Part shown: positions 43,365 through 54,084 of the stretch, one piece after another | Layout of the letters: every line of letters starts with the position of its first letter | How positions within the stretch are numbered: the first letter of the stretch is position 1 | Program-made: the position numbers and the translations under genes | NCBI GenBank assembly: GCA_944472135.2 | Contig: OX235264.1 | Coordinates: 96,668,319-96,732,318 of the forward strand | From: Trichobilharzia regenti | Taxonomy: Eukaryota > Platyhelminthes > Trematoda > Strigeidida > Schistosomatidae | Length of the DNA: 64,000 nucleotides | Reading direction: 5' to 3' | Notes under the pieces: generated by a model | Seen by the model: the letters and a program-made list of their open reading frames with translations, nothing else | Databases searched by the model: none | Told to the model about the DNA's origin: nothing

Positions 43365-46300
43365 AATAGCCGAGGAGTCTTGTAAATACGAAAACGGGCG
43401 TTTCAGCGTTGGCCTACCATGGAGATTCAAAGATAGACAGTTGGTTTGTAATAGGAAAGTTGCTCTTAAGAGACTAATGGGTTTACAGAAGAAATTTCTG
43501 TCAGATGCAGAACTCTGGTCCAAATATAAGGAAGTCGTCGATAAACATATAATGAAGGGTTACGTTGAAAGACTAGTTGATCAGAGTGAGCCAGGGAAGT
43601 GGTATTTGCCCCATCATCCCGTCTTTAACCCGAGGAAGCCAGGTAAACTCCGTGTGGTGTTTGATTGTTCTGCGAAACATGAAGGAGTCTCTTTAAATGA
43701 TAATCTGTATAGTGGCCCAGATTGCGTGAGCTCATTAGTGGGACTGCTATTGAGATTCAGAAAGTTTACAGTTGCTGTCGCGGCGGATATTGAGGAAATG
43801 TTCCTACAGGTGAAGGTGCCAGAGAGTGACAGAGATCACTTGAGGTTTTTGTGGTTTGATGACGGTCCTTGTGGTAAGGTGTCAGAATATAGGATGACAG
43901 TGCATCCATTTGGTGCCACGTCCTCCCCGTTTTGTGCTAATTTTGCTCTACGAAAGGCAGTGTCCACATTTGGTTCTAATGATTTGCTGGACGTCATAGA
44001 TTGTTGCTTCTACGTGGATGATTGTTTAGCCTCCTTCGATGATGATAAGTCTGCAGTTAGATTTGCAACAAGCATCACTGAAGTGTTAGCTAAGGCCGGC
44101 TTTCGTCTAACTAAGTGGGTCTCGAACAGCCTAGACGTTTTGAAGCATATAGATCCAGAAGACAGAGCACCTACCGTACGAGATTTGCCTGTTGATACTC
44201 TACCAGTTGAACGCACATTAGGTATGCGATGGGATGTGAACTCTGATACCTTTGGATTTAGTGTTGGTGATATTGATAAGCCAGTTACTCGGAGAGGTGT
44301 GCTCTCTGTGTTGTCGTCCGTGTTTGACCCACTTGGATTAGTAGCACCTTATCTACTTCCGGCTAGGAGGTTATTTCAAGAGACATGCAGGAAAGGGTTA
44401 CAGTGGGATGAACCATTAAGTGAGAGGCAGAGAGAAGAGTGGAAGGGGTGGGTTAACAGTTTAAGAATGCTGAATCTACATTCCGTCTCACGTCCACTTA
44501 AGCCGTCGAGAAATCATGATATAATTGACTTCCATGTTTTTTCTGATGCCTCTGAGGTTGGATTTGGTGCAGCCGTATACATCAGAACCACCTTAAGGAA
44601 TGATATAGATGTTAGCCTGGTGATGGGTAAATCTAGAGTTGCACCTCTAAAGACGGTTTCGATTCCGAGATTAGAACTTAATGCCGCCTTACTAGCTGCG
44701 CAGTTATTCACAACGGTGTGTAAAGAGTTGGATTACCCCAAGCATCCCGTAACGTTTTGGACTGATTCGATGTCTGTGATATATTATATACGCAACGAGT
44801 CAGCAAGATATGCATGTTTTGTAGCTAACAGAGTATCTCAAATTCGTGAACTAACAACTGTTGAGCAGTGGAGGTACGTACCGTCTGGAAAAAATCCAGC
44901 TGATCTAGCCTCGCGAGGAGTTATTGATATGAATGTGGTTAAAAATAAGTGGTGGAAAGGTCCAGAGTTCTTGCTAAGGGCTGATAGTATGTGGCCTCGT
45001 AGAGAAGATGAACCACCGATAAACGAGTGTGCCTTGGAGTTGAAGACAAGTGTCAGTTTAACATCTACTCAAGAAAGACATTCAGGTTTACATCCACTTT
45101 TTAAATATTATTCTTCTTGGTACAAACTACTGAAAGCTGTTGCGTGGTTGACACGATATGTTACGTATTTAAAGGTCATGCATCTTGCGGGATACGAAAA
45201 TATGAATGTGGGGCCTTTGAGAGTCGAAGATATTAGAAATGCAGAGTTAGCGATTTTGAGGGCTGCTCAGTGGGAAGCGTGGGGTGAGATTGCCAAGGAG
45301 GATAGTCCCGATTTCGCAGATTTCAAGGTGCGGTTAGATAGATTATCTCCGATAGTTTCCGAAGGGATCGCTAGAGTTGGTGGACGTCTACAAATGTTAG
45401 AATCGTCATATGAGACCCGTCATCCGGCTTTATTACCTTGCTACCATCCAGTCACTGATCTCATTATAAGACACTACCATGTTCTTGAAGGTCATTTGGG
45501 TACTTCGCAAGTACTATCAAGTATTCGATGTAAGTTCTGGATAGTGAAGGGAGGTACTGCTGTCCGTAAAATAATTGATAAGTGCATGGAATGTAAACTC
45601 CGAAATGCTCGTCCAGTACAGCAGATGATGGCACCACTCCCAGCGTGGCAAGCTTCTGAAGGGAATTATCCATTTGAGTACGTTGGGGTGGATTTGTTCG
45701 GACCTTTTGTAGTGAAGAGAGGCAGAACCCTATGTAAAAGATATGGCTGTTTATTCACCTGTTTGAAAATGAGAGCTGTGCATATTGAGATGGTTCATAC
45801 GCTAACTACTGATTCATTCGTGCTAGCATTACATAGATTTATAAATCGCCGGGGTGTACCGAAGATGATGTTCAGCGACAGAGGGACTAATTTTGTTGGC
45901 TGTCACGCCGAGCTTAAAGAGTACTTCGAAGGTCCCCAAACGAGAGTTCAGGAAGAGTTACTGAAAAGGAACATCGAGTGGCACTTCAACCCACCACATG
46001 CCAGCCATAGAGGCGGGCTATGGGAAAGACTTATAGGAATTATCAAGCGTATTTTAAGCTCCATAATTAAAAACCAGAGTTTGAATGACGAAACGCTGGA
46101 GACATTTTTTTGTGAAGCTGAACGAATATTAAATGACCGGCCGTTATCACCTGTGAGGGACGACGTCAAGGATTTTGATGTGTTAACCCCAAATAAATTA
46201 TTGTTATTGAGAGGCAACCCTGGCATAGAGGACTCAAGCGGGGAAGGAATACCTACGATTAAAAGATGGAAACAAGCCAGGCACATGAAAGATATATTTT

Positions 46301-46596
46301 GGAAAAGATGGTTAAAGGAGTATGTTCTAACACTGCAAACCAGAGACAAGTGGAAAAAGTTGTGCCGAAACTTAAAGGTTGGTGACATAGTATTAGTAGC
46401 AGATAAATGTGCCACAGGTAGGTGGCCTTTGGGAGTGGTAGTAAGGCTAATCTGTAGTGGTGATGGATTGGTGAGGACGGTTGAGGTGAGAACAAGTTGT
46501 GGCATGTTGGTGCGAGATATTAGAAAACTGTGTCTACTGGAAGGTGCTGAGAGTAGAGAGTCGGAGGATGAAACACTAGACGATTTTCCAACCTAG
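43303..46596 (+). CDS. BEL/Pao pol: reverse transcriptase, RNase H, integrase
   Basis: A 1,097-codon frame without stops; functional coding starts at the G-run break near 43340. RT: AADIEEMFLQVKVPESDRDH and the catalytic YVDD at residues 237-240. RNase H: FHVFSDASEVGFGAAVYI (about 408-425) and a later TDSMSVIYYI. Integrase: an HHCC-type zinc domain (HYHVLEGHLGTSQ ... CMECKL), catalytic D797 (GVDLFGPF), D859 (FSDRGTNF) and E908 (GGLWERL), then a C-terminal DUF5641-like segment (KLCRNLKVGDIVLVADK). The length and order match BEL/Pao pol. All catalytic residues are present, so this is the best-preserved enzyme in the window, although gag and the gag-pol link are broken. Proteins of this kind act in cytoplasmic particles and then at chromosomal DNA. 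Confidence 0.95.
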   Translation: MTRSFVTAVSQGGRSVEEAVKIAEESCKYENGRFSVGLPWRFKDRQLVCNRKVALKRLMGLQKKFLSDAELWSKYKEVVDKHIMKGYVERLVDQSEPGKWYLPHHPVFNPRKPGKLRVVFDCSAKHEGVSLNDNLYSGPDCVSSLVGLLLRFRKFTVAVAADIEEMFLQVKVPESDRDHLRFLWFDDGPCGKVSEYRMTVHPFGATSSPFCANFALRKAVSTFGSNDLLDVIDCCFYVDDCLASFDDDKSAVRFATSITEVLAKAGFRLTKWVSNSLDVLKHIDPEDRAPTVRDLPVDTLPVERTLGMRWDVNSDTFGFSVGDIDKPVTRRGVLSVLSSVFDPLGLVAPYLLPARRLFQETCRKGLQWDEPLSERQREEWKGWVNSLRMLNLHSVSRPLKPSRNHDIIDFHVFSDASEVGFGAAVYIRTTLRNDIDVSLVMGKSRVAPLKTVSIPRLELNAALLAAQLFTTVCKELDYPKHPVTFWTDSMSVIYYIRNESARYACFVANRVSQIRELTTVEQWRYVPSGKNPADLASRGVIDMNVVKNKWWKGPEFLLRADSMWPRREDEPPINECALELKTSVSLTSTQERHSGLHPLFKYYSSWYKLLKAVAWLTRYVTYLKVMHLAGYENMNVGPLRVEDIRNAELAILRAAQWEAWGEIAKEDSPDFADFKVRLDRLSPIVSEGIARVGGRLQMLESSYETRHPALLPCYHPVTDLIIRHYHVLEGHLGTSQVLSSIRCKFWIVKGGTAVRKIIDKCMECKLRNARPVQQMMAPLPAWQASEGNYPFEYVGVDLFGPFVVKRGRTLCKRYGCLFTCLKMRAVHIEMVHTLTTDSFVLALHRFINRRGVPKMMFSDRGTNFVGCHAELKEYFEGPQTRVQEELLKRNIEWHFNPPHASHRGGLWERLIGIIKRILSSIIKNQSLNDETLETFFCEAERILNDRPLSPVRDDVKDFDVLTPNKLLLLRGNPGIEDSSGEGIPTIKRWKQARHMKDIFWKRWLKEYVLTLQTRDKWKKLCRNLKVGDIVLVADKCATGRWPLGVVVRLICSGDGLVRTVEVRTSCGMLVRDIRKLCLLEGAESRESEDETLDDFPT

Positions 46597-46609
46597 AGCG
46601 TCAACCTGA

Positions 46610-46650
46610 GAAGGGTTGTAGGCGTACTGCTGTAAGTCCTACAATTCTTC
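46610..46650 (+). ncRNA. BEL 3' hairpin, copy 1
   Basis: GAAGGGTTGTAGG pairs with CCTACAATTCTTC: 13 bp with two G.U pairs. The apical part CG-TAC-TGCT-GTA-AGT holds a 3-bp inner stem. It begins 14 nt after the pol stop codon. Confidence 0.7.
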
Positions 46651-46803
46651 AAAGGGTAGCGCATCAATGAGCAGTCCAATGTGCTTGGTGTGTGATTTTG
46701 TACATATGTTCATATTGTATATACTGAATTGATATCATCTGTCATCTAGCTGTTGGTAATTCTGTTTGTGTCCGGACGACTTCCACTTGGATCATCAACC
46801 TGA

Positions 46804-46844
46804 GAAGGAATGTAGGCGTACTGCTGTAAGTCCTACAGTTCTTC
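46804..46844 (+). ncRNA. BEL 3' hairpin, copy 2
   Basis: GAAGGAATGTAGG with CCTACAGTTCTTC: 12 of 13 pairs (one A.G mismatch), same 41-nt length and same apical TAC/GTA stem. Confidence 0.7.
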
Positions 46845-46994
46845 AAGGGTAGTTTGTCGTGCCGGAATCCACAACATTTGATGTGTTGATTGTACATATG
46901 TTTGTGTTAAATAATTGTGTGAGTTCCAATTATGTAATTGTTGGTTAATCTTGTTTGTGTCCGGACATTCCACAACTTACAATCGTCAACCTGT

Positions 46995-47035
46995 GAAGGG
47001 TTGTAGGCGTACTGGTGTAAGTCCTGCGATTCTTC
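46995..47035 (+). ncRNA. BEL 3' hairpin, copy 3
   Basis: GAAGGGTTGTAGG with CCTGCGATTCTTC: 13 of 13 pairs. Two A-to-G changes on the 3' side turn U-A pairs into U.G wobbles. The loop is TGGT but the TAC/GTA stem is kept. Confidence 0.7.
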
Positions 47036-47738
47036 AAAGGAATTCCATCAAGACATGATCGCCAAGGTTGTTTGTACTGTTTGTATATACGTGTGGTGTG
47101 TCATATCAATTGGTGATTTTGGATTCATTGTGTTTACTTGTTGTTTTCGTACCTTGTTTTATTGCGTAATTTTGTTAAAATTTTCGTCGTGATTACTTCT
47201 GAAGTTGTTTCGAGTCTTCTACATCCGTGAATGAATTGATTGATGTTAAGGACAGCAGATGGGTCGTATACGCCGGAGAGGCTATTGCTGAGAATGAAAT
47301 GCACACGGAGATAATTGTTAGCTGCGGTCCGACACGCCGGGGAGAAAGAGTGTAAACGACTGAGGCTCGCATGCGTCACCGCTACTAGAACTGAGGCAGA
47401 ATGAGTGACAAGCGATTGCAGTGGTAATTGGTAGTGAGTAGATAAGAGGATGTGCGTAGAGTATCGTGAGGTCTGCCATGGTCACGTTGCATTCTGCAAG
47501 AGTCATTCTAGCAAGTGGCGATTGTGTTGCAAGATGTCAAGGGGATCCCTTAACTGGAAGGCGCAGGTCGTCATTGATGTGTGAGATTGTGCTGTGGGTA
47601 TGCTTGTGGTGTGTTGGCTTTTCTGTTTGTTTTCCATTTCAGCTCTGTCCGTGTGACCCAGGTTCTCGCAATGGCATCCAAGTCAACGTGTATTGGTCGT
47701 GATGGAAAAAAGGGTTGGATCCCTTTTTTGCCGGGGAG

Positions 47739-48095
47739 TGTCAATGGAGTTGAAGATTGAACGATCAATTCTTGGTTGTTTGCTCAAAATCAACTTCCCC
47801 AATTTTCGCGGAGGCATCAATACGACAGTCATCGTCTCATCGGTCGCTGTTCAGAAAGAAGAGTGAAACATCGTCAGAAGTAATACAATGATTTATTATT
47901 GTAATATTTGTTCACAGACCTAAGTTGTAACATTGTTTATATGTTGGTGTTACAATAAAGAATCCTCGAGTCGCCAATTGGTGTTTTGGATTTTTCGCGC
48001 GTTATTACTAAGCTCTTCTGAATAACTTCAAGGGACAGCGTGGACCCGAGCGTAGCAAGAGCTGGGCATTAACGGTTTACGAGACGTGGCTGACA
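47739..48095 (+). mobile_element. BEL 3' LTR, subtype 2 (357 bp)
   Basis: TGTCAATGGAG...GGCTGACA. The centre is the same subtype as the 5' LTR at 41066, with scattered differences that imply an old insertion. The target duplication TACAT follows. Confidence 0.9.
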
Positions 48096-48100
48096 TACAT

Positions 48101-49830
48101 ACTTGGTTTCTTTTTCTTAGGAGGATACAATGTTGTGATGAAACACAGCAAGGTACTTCTACCCTGTTTGTAATCAAACTGCTTTGGATCATTTGAGAAG
48201 CTTATGGAGGGAACAAGTTTTTGTAGCAGCAATTTCTCCATTAGTTTCAGAAAAGGAGAAGTAATAGCAATTGGTCTAAACTTAACACTATTTCCAGAAC
48301 CAGATTTGGGTACAGGGATGACTTTAATATCTTTCCACAGGGAAGGTACAACATTATTAGAAAAAGAAGTATTGAAAATGCTTGTAAGTGGGTTACTTAA
48401 AATATCAGCACATTTCTTTAGAACAATGGCAGGTATAGCATCAGGGCCTAGACTCTGGGAAGGTTTAAGAGATTTTAAACATTGAAGAACATTTAAGTCA
48501 CTGGTCTTGTTATTAGTTAAATTGAAGGCAGAAGGGACATTTGGAGGGCGGATAAAAGATCTATTGAGAGTATTTACATCAATAGAAGAGGCAAAATTAT
48601 TACGCTTACCACACCTGTAATTTCTCTAAAAAGCTTCCATATGTTTTACAAGACAGTATTGTTTTATTATAAATGTTGTTTAGTCTCTTTATTTCAGACT
48701 GAATTTGGATATTTGTCTTCCTTAGACCAGATTTATTCTTTGTCGTGTACAGCTTCCCTTTTTCCCTACGAATTTTTTGAGATGAGGGGAAGAAAAACGA
48801 TCCATTCTTCTGAATATTATCTGGTTTGGATAGCATATATCAAGGCAGAATTTAAGATAATCAGTCAAATTGGAAATGGTATCATCGGGTTTGTGTTCGT
48901 TGAAAAGTTCCCAGTTAGTGTCATATAGCATACATCTTAGTTTGAGCATATTTTCTTGTGAGTAACACCTTTGCTGTGTTTTCTTGGACAGATTTGAGAA
49001 GATATTAAAGTGAGATCTGCTGTATATCCTAGGTAATATCCGAATAATACAATGATCCAAGTTCATTACTGGAGCACGTCTGAATACTTCATATATTTCC
49101 TTATCGATAATAAACACTAGATCCAGAGTTGTGTCAAGTCGAGTAGGGAATTTAACAATAGTGACATGAACTAATGATACAAGGAAAGGACAATCGCAGC
49201 GGTTAAAATCTCCTGTGACAACTGATAAAGAATTTTCAAAATGTGTAACGGCGAATTCAGTGAATTCATCAGCAAAATCAGATAGATCCGGGGCAGAACA
49301 GCCAGGAGTAACATAAATGTTTGAGATGAAGACGTATTTAAACTTGGATAAGTGTTTCGGGCGGTATTTGACTGTTATACAATCAATAAAGTCATTAGAG
49401 TAAGAAAAACACATTATTTGAAGTTGGCCATTGAGAACGAATGAAAGTCGCAACACCTCCACCTCTTTTCTTTCTGGAGCATAGTCGCTCTTGTCTAAAC
49501 AATGTAAAACCATTTAGGGAAACCAGAGTGTCATCATAGAGTTCATGGGGCCATGTTTCTTGTAATGCAACAATCGCCGTATTGTGATAAGTATCAGATG
49601 ATAAGAGAGACTGGAGATGCATAATACTGTTGGGAAGTGAACAGCAGTTTGAAGTGACGATAACAGGAATAGTTATGCGATATAAAGGTATCTGTTTAAG
49701 TGCACGCTGCCAGCGAGAGTGATGTTTTCTATTATTTTTATTAGACGCATGAAAGTCAAATGGTTTGAAGCGTTTAATGAATGAATTTTATGCGATTTGT
49801 GATCATATTTTATTAAAATTAGGAATGAAA
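48101..49830 (-). pseudogene. CR1-like LINE, endonuclease and first RT part (segment 1)
   Basis: On the minus strand from about 49830: an APE-type endonuclease start (VIVTSNCCSLPNSIMHLQSL), VALQETWPHELYDD (catalytic QETW), RGGGVATFI, then in a shifted frame FISNIYVTPGCSAPDLSDF, VVTGDFNRCDCPF (GDFN motif), LDLVFI and LDHCIIRI. A linker and the first RT motifs follow (PSQSLGPDAIPAIVLKKC, FRPIAITSPFLKLMEKLLLQ, DYKQGRST). The RT continues at 41065 beyond the BEL insertion. At least two frame breaks. Confidence 0.85.
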
Positions 49831-49857
49831 ACATAACTTATTGGATGCAATATGTAG

Positions 49858-51030
49858 ATGCATGAAAAGGTAGCCCAGGTGTCAAACAGACCGCCAAATC
49901 AAATCGCCACGCTACGGATCATCATTGAACACAGCTTGGAATGGCAGCCAGCTCTCTACCTCAACTCCATCGACTTTGATGAGGCCTTCGACAGCGTTGA
50001 TCGAGAGGTCATTTGGCAACTACTTCGCTACTACGGGGTGGTGCTAACGATCATATATCTCATCCAACAGTTGTACGACAATGTCGCACGCCAAGTAATC
50101 CATAACAGGAATCTTTCGAAGTGAAGACAGGAGCAATACAAGGCTGCCTACCATCCAGCAATGATTTTCCAGATTTCAGTAGAATGGAAAATGGGCCTAC
50201 ACAATATACTTGGAGGATCTGGACTTCACCTATAATACATGTCTGATTACTCATAGATTGGAAGATATGCAAACGAAAAGCAGCAGGTTGGCAGAAGAAG
50301 CATCAAGGATAGGACTTCAGGCGAACATAGAGAAAACAGCGGCGATGAAGATTCCTGGCCAACAGCAACAGCGGCAACAACGGACAACAATCAGCATAAA
50401 TGGGAGGAACCTGAAAGAAATAACCTCCTCTACCTACCTGCCCAGGAAGCATCATTTCAACTACAGGAGGATAGAACTAATGGGGATATCAAAGCGGGGA
50501 TCAGGAAAGCAGGGAAAGCTTTCATTCCTCTCAAGTCTGTGTGGAGGTCAACAGAACTCAGCATCAAAAATAAGATCCGGATTTTCAACTCCAATGTGAA
50601 GTCAGTGCTACTTTGTGAAGACTTGGCGCATCACGAAGAACACTTCAAAGAAAACTTCAGACCTTCATCAACAGGTGTCTTCGCTCAATACTCAAGATCA
50701 GATGGCTAGAAAAGATCAGCAATAGGGATCTCTGGGGACGAACCAACCAGGAACCGATTGTGCAAGAAAACTCCAGCAAGAAATCGAAGTAGACTGGCCA
50801 TACTCTGAGAAAACCATCAATTGACATCAGAAGACAGGTCATCGCTGCAGTGGAACGCGAATGGGATACGGCAAGTTGGTCGTCCGAGTGTGACATGGAA
50901 GAAGTCATGGAAAGAGGAGATGAAAGCATATGGGTAGACGTGGAGCCAGGTGAAAACGTCGGTAGAGAACCTAACGCAGTGAAGACGTGAGGCTGAAGCC
51001 CTTATTTCCTCTAGGAGCTAAAAGAAACAA
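49858..51030 (+). pseudogene. RTE-B LINE, 5'-truncated, broken
   Basis: It starts within RT (NQIATLRIIIEHSLEWQPALYLN, then FDEAFDSVDREVIWQLLRYYG, motif A) and continues in other frames past LEDLDFTYNTCLITHRLEDMQ (the catalytic ADD is lost) and a CAA-rich tract to a C-terminus and 'ttcctctaggagctaaaag' 3' end. Multiple frame breaks. Confidence 0.8.
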
Positions 51031-51069
51031 TAATAGTTTGTGCGAAGTTTTCACGCTGGAATAATGCAG

Positions 51070-51245
51070 TTTTATCTGTCGCTTGACGTCCAAGGGTGAC
51101 ATGGAGGAGATCGTGTGAAGAGGAGTTGAAAGAGTATGGACTAACATGGATGCAGGTGAAAAGTACAGCAGAAGATAGAAACAAATAAAGCCGTGCAGTT
51201 GCAGCCCTATTTTCCACTAGGAACCCAAGGGAGCAATAATAATAA
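51070..51245 (+). pseudogene. RTE-B LINE, 3' end only
   Basis: Last about 175 bp of the ORF and tail ('tgacatggaggagatcgtg', then 'ttccactaggaacccaaggg' and an AAT tract), abutting the preceding copy. The AAT tail is the typical 3' end of this lineage. Confidence 0.7.
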
Positions 51246-51249
51246 TCTG

Positions 51250-54080
51250 TCGCTTGATCACAACACCTTGTGTGCAATGTGTCACTCGGGGTGGTTGGAA
51301 CGTAGAAAACATGTTTTTCGAAGTTATTCTGTTTCGTTTCATATGCTCTTTCATATGTTGTTCGCATTTAGTTCAGCATACCTGAAAGCGTTTCTACAAT
51401 TAAGCGATTACTGACACATAACTCGTATTCTAAGTAAACGTTCTCGTGATGATATGACCGGCCGTTACGACAATTTTGAGCTTATTTCCGCTTATACTCG
51501 ATACGATTGACGAATTTCCCCTTATAATAATGGGGAATGTCTAACCATTTCAGTGGCATTTTACAACCTAGAATAACGGTAATACAGAGTTTCCACCTAC
51601 CGATTGATAGGCGACTAAGTATAGACATCATCTGGTGCACCATGAAAGTATAGATGGGAGGCTGTCTTAAGAGATCCGGCTGGAAAGACGATGCATTTTT
51701 GATTGTCCCAATCAAGGCTTATGAATCACCTTAGCAAGTCCGAGATTGAACCTGAATGAACCAAAGTAACTGATCAAAGTGTTTAATGTTTTATGTTTGA
51801 CAAAAAGTGTTTAGGAGGACAAGTTCACTGAGACGATGAATTTCTATGTCCAACGTTAAATTGCGTTACACTGAAGTACTGATTGTATCAAGCATTTTAA
51901 GCCCAAAACAACTTTAATTTTGCTTTTTAGACTCAAACTTGCTAACTATGTTATAGCTTTTACCAAACTTTTCAGCTCTTGATTATATGTAAGAGAGCCG
52001 CAGTTTTTAAGAATCCGCGATTTGCAGGGTTATTCGAATTTCGACCTTAGGTAAGCGAGGTAGTGGTATTAGGGTTTGATTATACTGATGATGTGGTCAC
52101 TTACAGACACATAAGGCCTCCGATTCTCTAATTAAGTCATATCCAGGCACATTATGGGCTTACATGCCTATTTTTAGGGCACTACAAACAAAGTGACTTC
52201 CTAACTTAAATTTGACTCAGTAGGAGAGTGCACAGTAGCTTCTGTTATTGTCTGCGCGTTTAAACACAAATTACAACATTTTTTCACGTCAAACGGTGGG
52301 AGTTAGTGCGTAGACAATCCTGGAAATGCCCATCATGCATTTCTTACTACTCGACCTCTAATATGATTTAGATTCATTCGACACTGCTAAGTTTTATATA
52401 TGAAGTTGAAATGGACGAAAGCATATTAACGAAAACAGAATCATTGCTTTTGCAAAAAAGTGTGCTATCGACTGGTGTTTTCAGAGAATTGGTACGTTCA
52501 TTCTGCTCACCCACTCCTTCCTGGGTTCTGAACCACACTCACTCCATTTTTTCCACTTCCAACTCTCGTTCACTTTAAAATTCTAATTGACAATTAAAGA
52601 GAAGAGTTTAAAAATACTCTTCAAACCCACAAATATCGGTAACTTCTCGGTGGTATGCTGTACAATAATCATGTTAGTCAAATGGTTGCTTTACATTTGC
52701 CTGTAAGAAACAGAGTTGTCTCTAGTAGTGGCTTACGTTGCCTTTAGTCTTCCGGATTCTGGAGATTCTCACGAATTAAATTTTTATCCTTTTTCACGCT
52801 TGTTTTTGTTCACTACAGGATAATTGCATTTCTACCTTCATTCGTGCTTCCTTATTGCAAGTGTAGTAGGTGAGTCAAGTATGCTTTTATGCAGATTTCT
52901 AATTTGATCCATTGGTTACTCGCATAAAGAAAGCACTGGAAAGGAAAGTCCTCATTGTTTGAGCGTACCCTACTCACACAGTTTGATTAGATGGATATAT
53001 AACAATTCAGAGGAGCAACGATAAGTGCTGCTGCTTTTTAATGTTGTCTACTTGTTGAGATTACCTTAGAAATGGGCCCTCACAAAGGCAGCTATGGCCG
53101 ACAGTCGTCAATTTATTCCCATGTTTAACTTTAAATGTCTACGCTTAAAGCGTCAAGCAGAACGAAGCAGAATGCTTCACAGTGCATGGTCATTTGCTCG
53201 ATACCATATTACACTTCCAAAGATAAGTCATGTTGGCAGACACTGAACGAGTCTTTGCTCGCGCTAAGGTTTTGTCAGCAATCAGTCTGTTAATGCTTAT
53301 GTAAGTCCCTGAATTTGTCACCACCCGACGATTCCACTACTTATCCGTCAACTAGGTGTTGTTCCAAATCAATGCTGCAGCATCATCTTAGTTTTACAGT
53401 GGAAAATCGGGTGTCAGACACTTGTTTAGAAGACTACATTTTGTTATATCTAAAAAAGCAATATCTGTTTGTTCTAGAGCAGTAACTACCCTCTGGTAAC
53501 ATGTCTATCTGAAACCAGGGTCGGACAGCGTCGCACCCACCAGTACAACAGACACTCCTGAAATTGTCATTGTAACTGAACACTTTTAAAAATTTACATT
53601 ATTCTGTGGTTACGAGTAGTGTGTCTCAATAAGTACAGTGTGCTTCTCGGCACTTATTTTACAGAAACTGATTTCCACAGCACATTTTCGACTACAGAGT
53701 CTAGGTAGGTGCTACTGTGTTTGCATTCTAGATTCCGACTGAGAATAGGATCAATACACCCTCTCTCGAGCGTGCAGCCCGTCTGATTTCTTGATTTTGT
53801 TTTCGTCAAACTTCACAGGCCTTACAAATCGATGGAGCTATGTTAGTGCCCACATTACTTATAAGTAGCCCTCTCTCCTGGCTTGGATCTGCATCCTCTC
53901 CTTAGCCGATCTGGATTAAACTGCATAGATTGATAGGCATGTACTTAGCTTCTGCTCATGAGTGGTTAAAAACCATACTTATGTTCCTACAGCTGACCGC
54001 ATATGATTCCAGACTTCGGCGGAATAAGCGTTGCTGTCATTTTCAGGTGTTTTTATTTTTGCTTTCTTAAATATAAACAG
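51250..54080. other. 2.8 kb with no recognisable gene
   Basis: I find no exon, repeat of the window or domain. Small open frames are unremarkable. Confidence 0.35.
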
Positions 54081-54084
54081 ATTA

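Larger units (their letters stand above)
46597..47738 (+). other. BEL 3' non-coding region with triplicated unit
   Basis: About 1.1 kb lies between the pol stop and the 3' LTR. The first 450 bp is three units of about 190 bp, each with a conserved 60-bp head (TCAACCTG.GAAGG... to ..TTCTTCAAAGG) and a looser body with 'tgtttgtgtccggac' near its end. The rest has no env-like frame with a signal peptide or membrane anchor that I can recognise. The 3' end before the LTR is 'gccggggag', a short purine stretch in the polypurine-tract position. Confidence 0.8.

Noticed and set aside
45948..46505. 185-codon minus-strand open frame
   Set aside because: Shadow of the BEL integrase coding region on the other strand.
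46597..47040. CRISPR-like array (regular about 190-bp spacing)
   Set aside because: Only three units, with diverged spacers of repeat origin, in a eukaryotic retrotransposon.
46597..47738. env-like gene after BEL pol
   Set aside because: No frame with signal peptide, glycosylation sites or membrane anchor; the region is dominated by non-coding repeats.
48204..48485. 93-codon plus-strand open frame
   Set aside because: It is antisense to the reverse-transcriptase coding strand of the CR1-like LINE.
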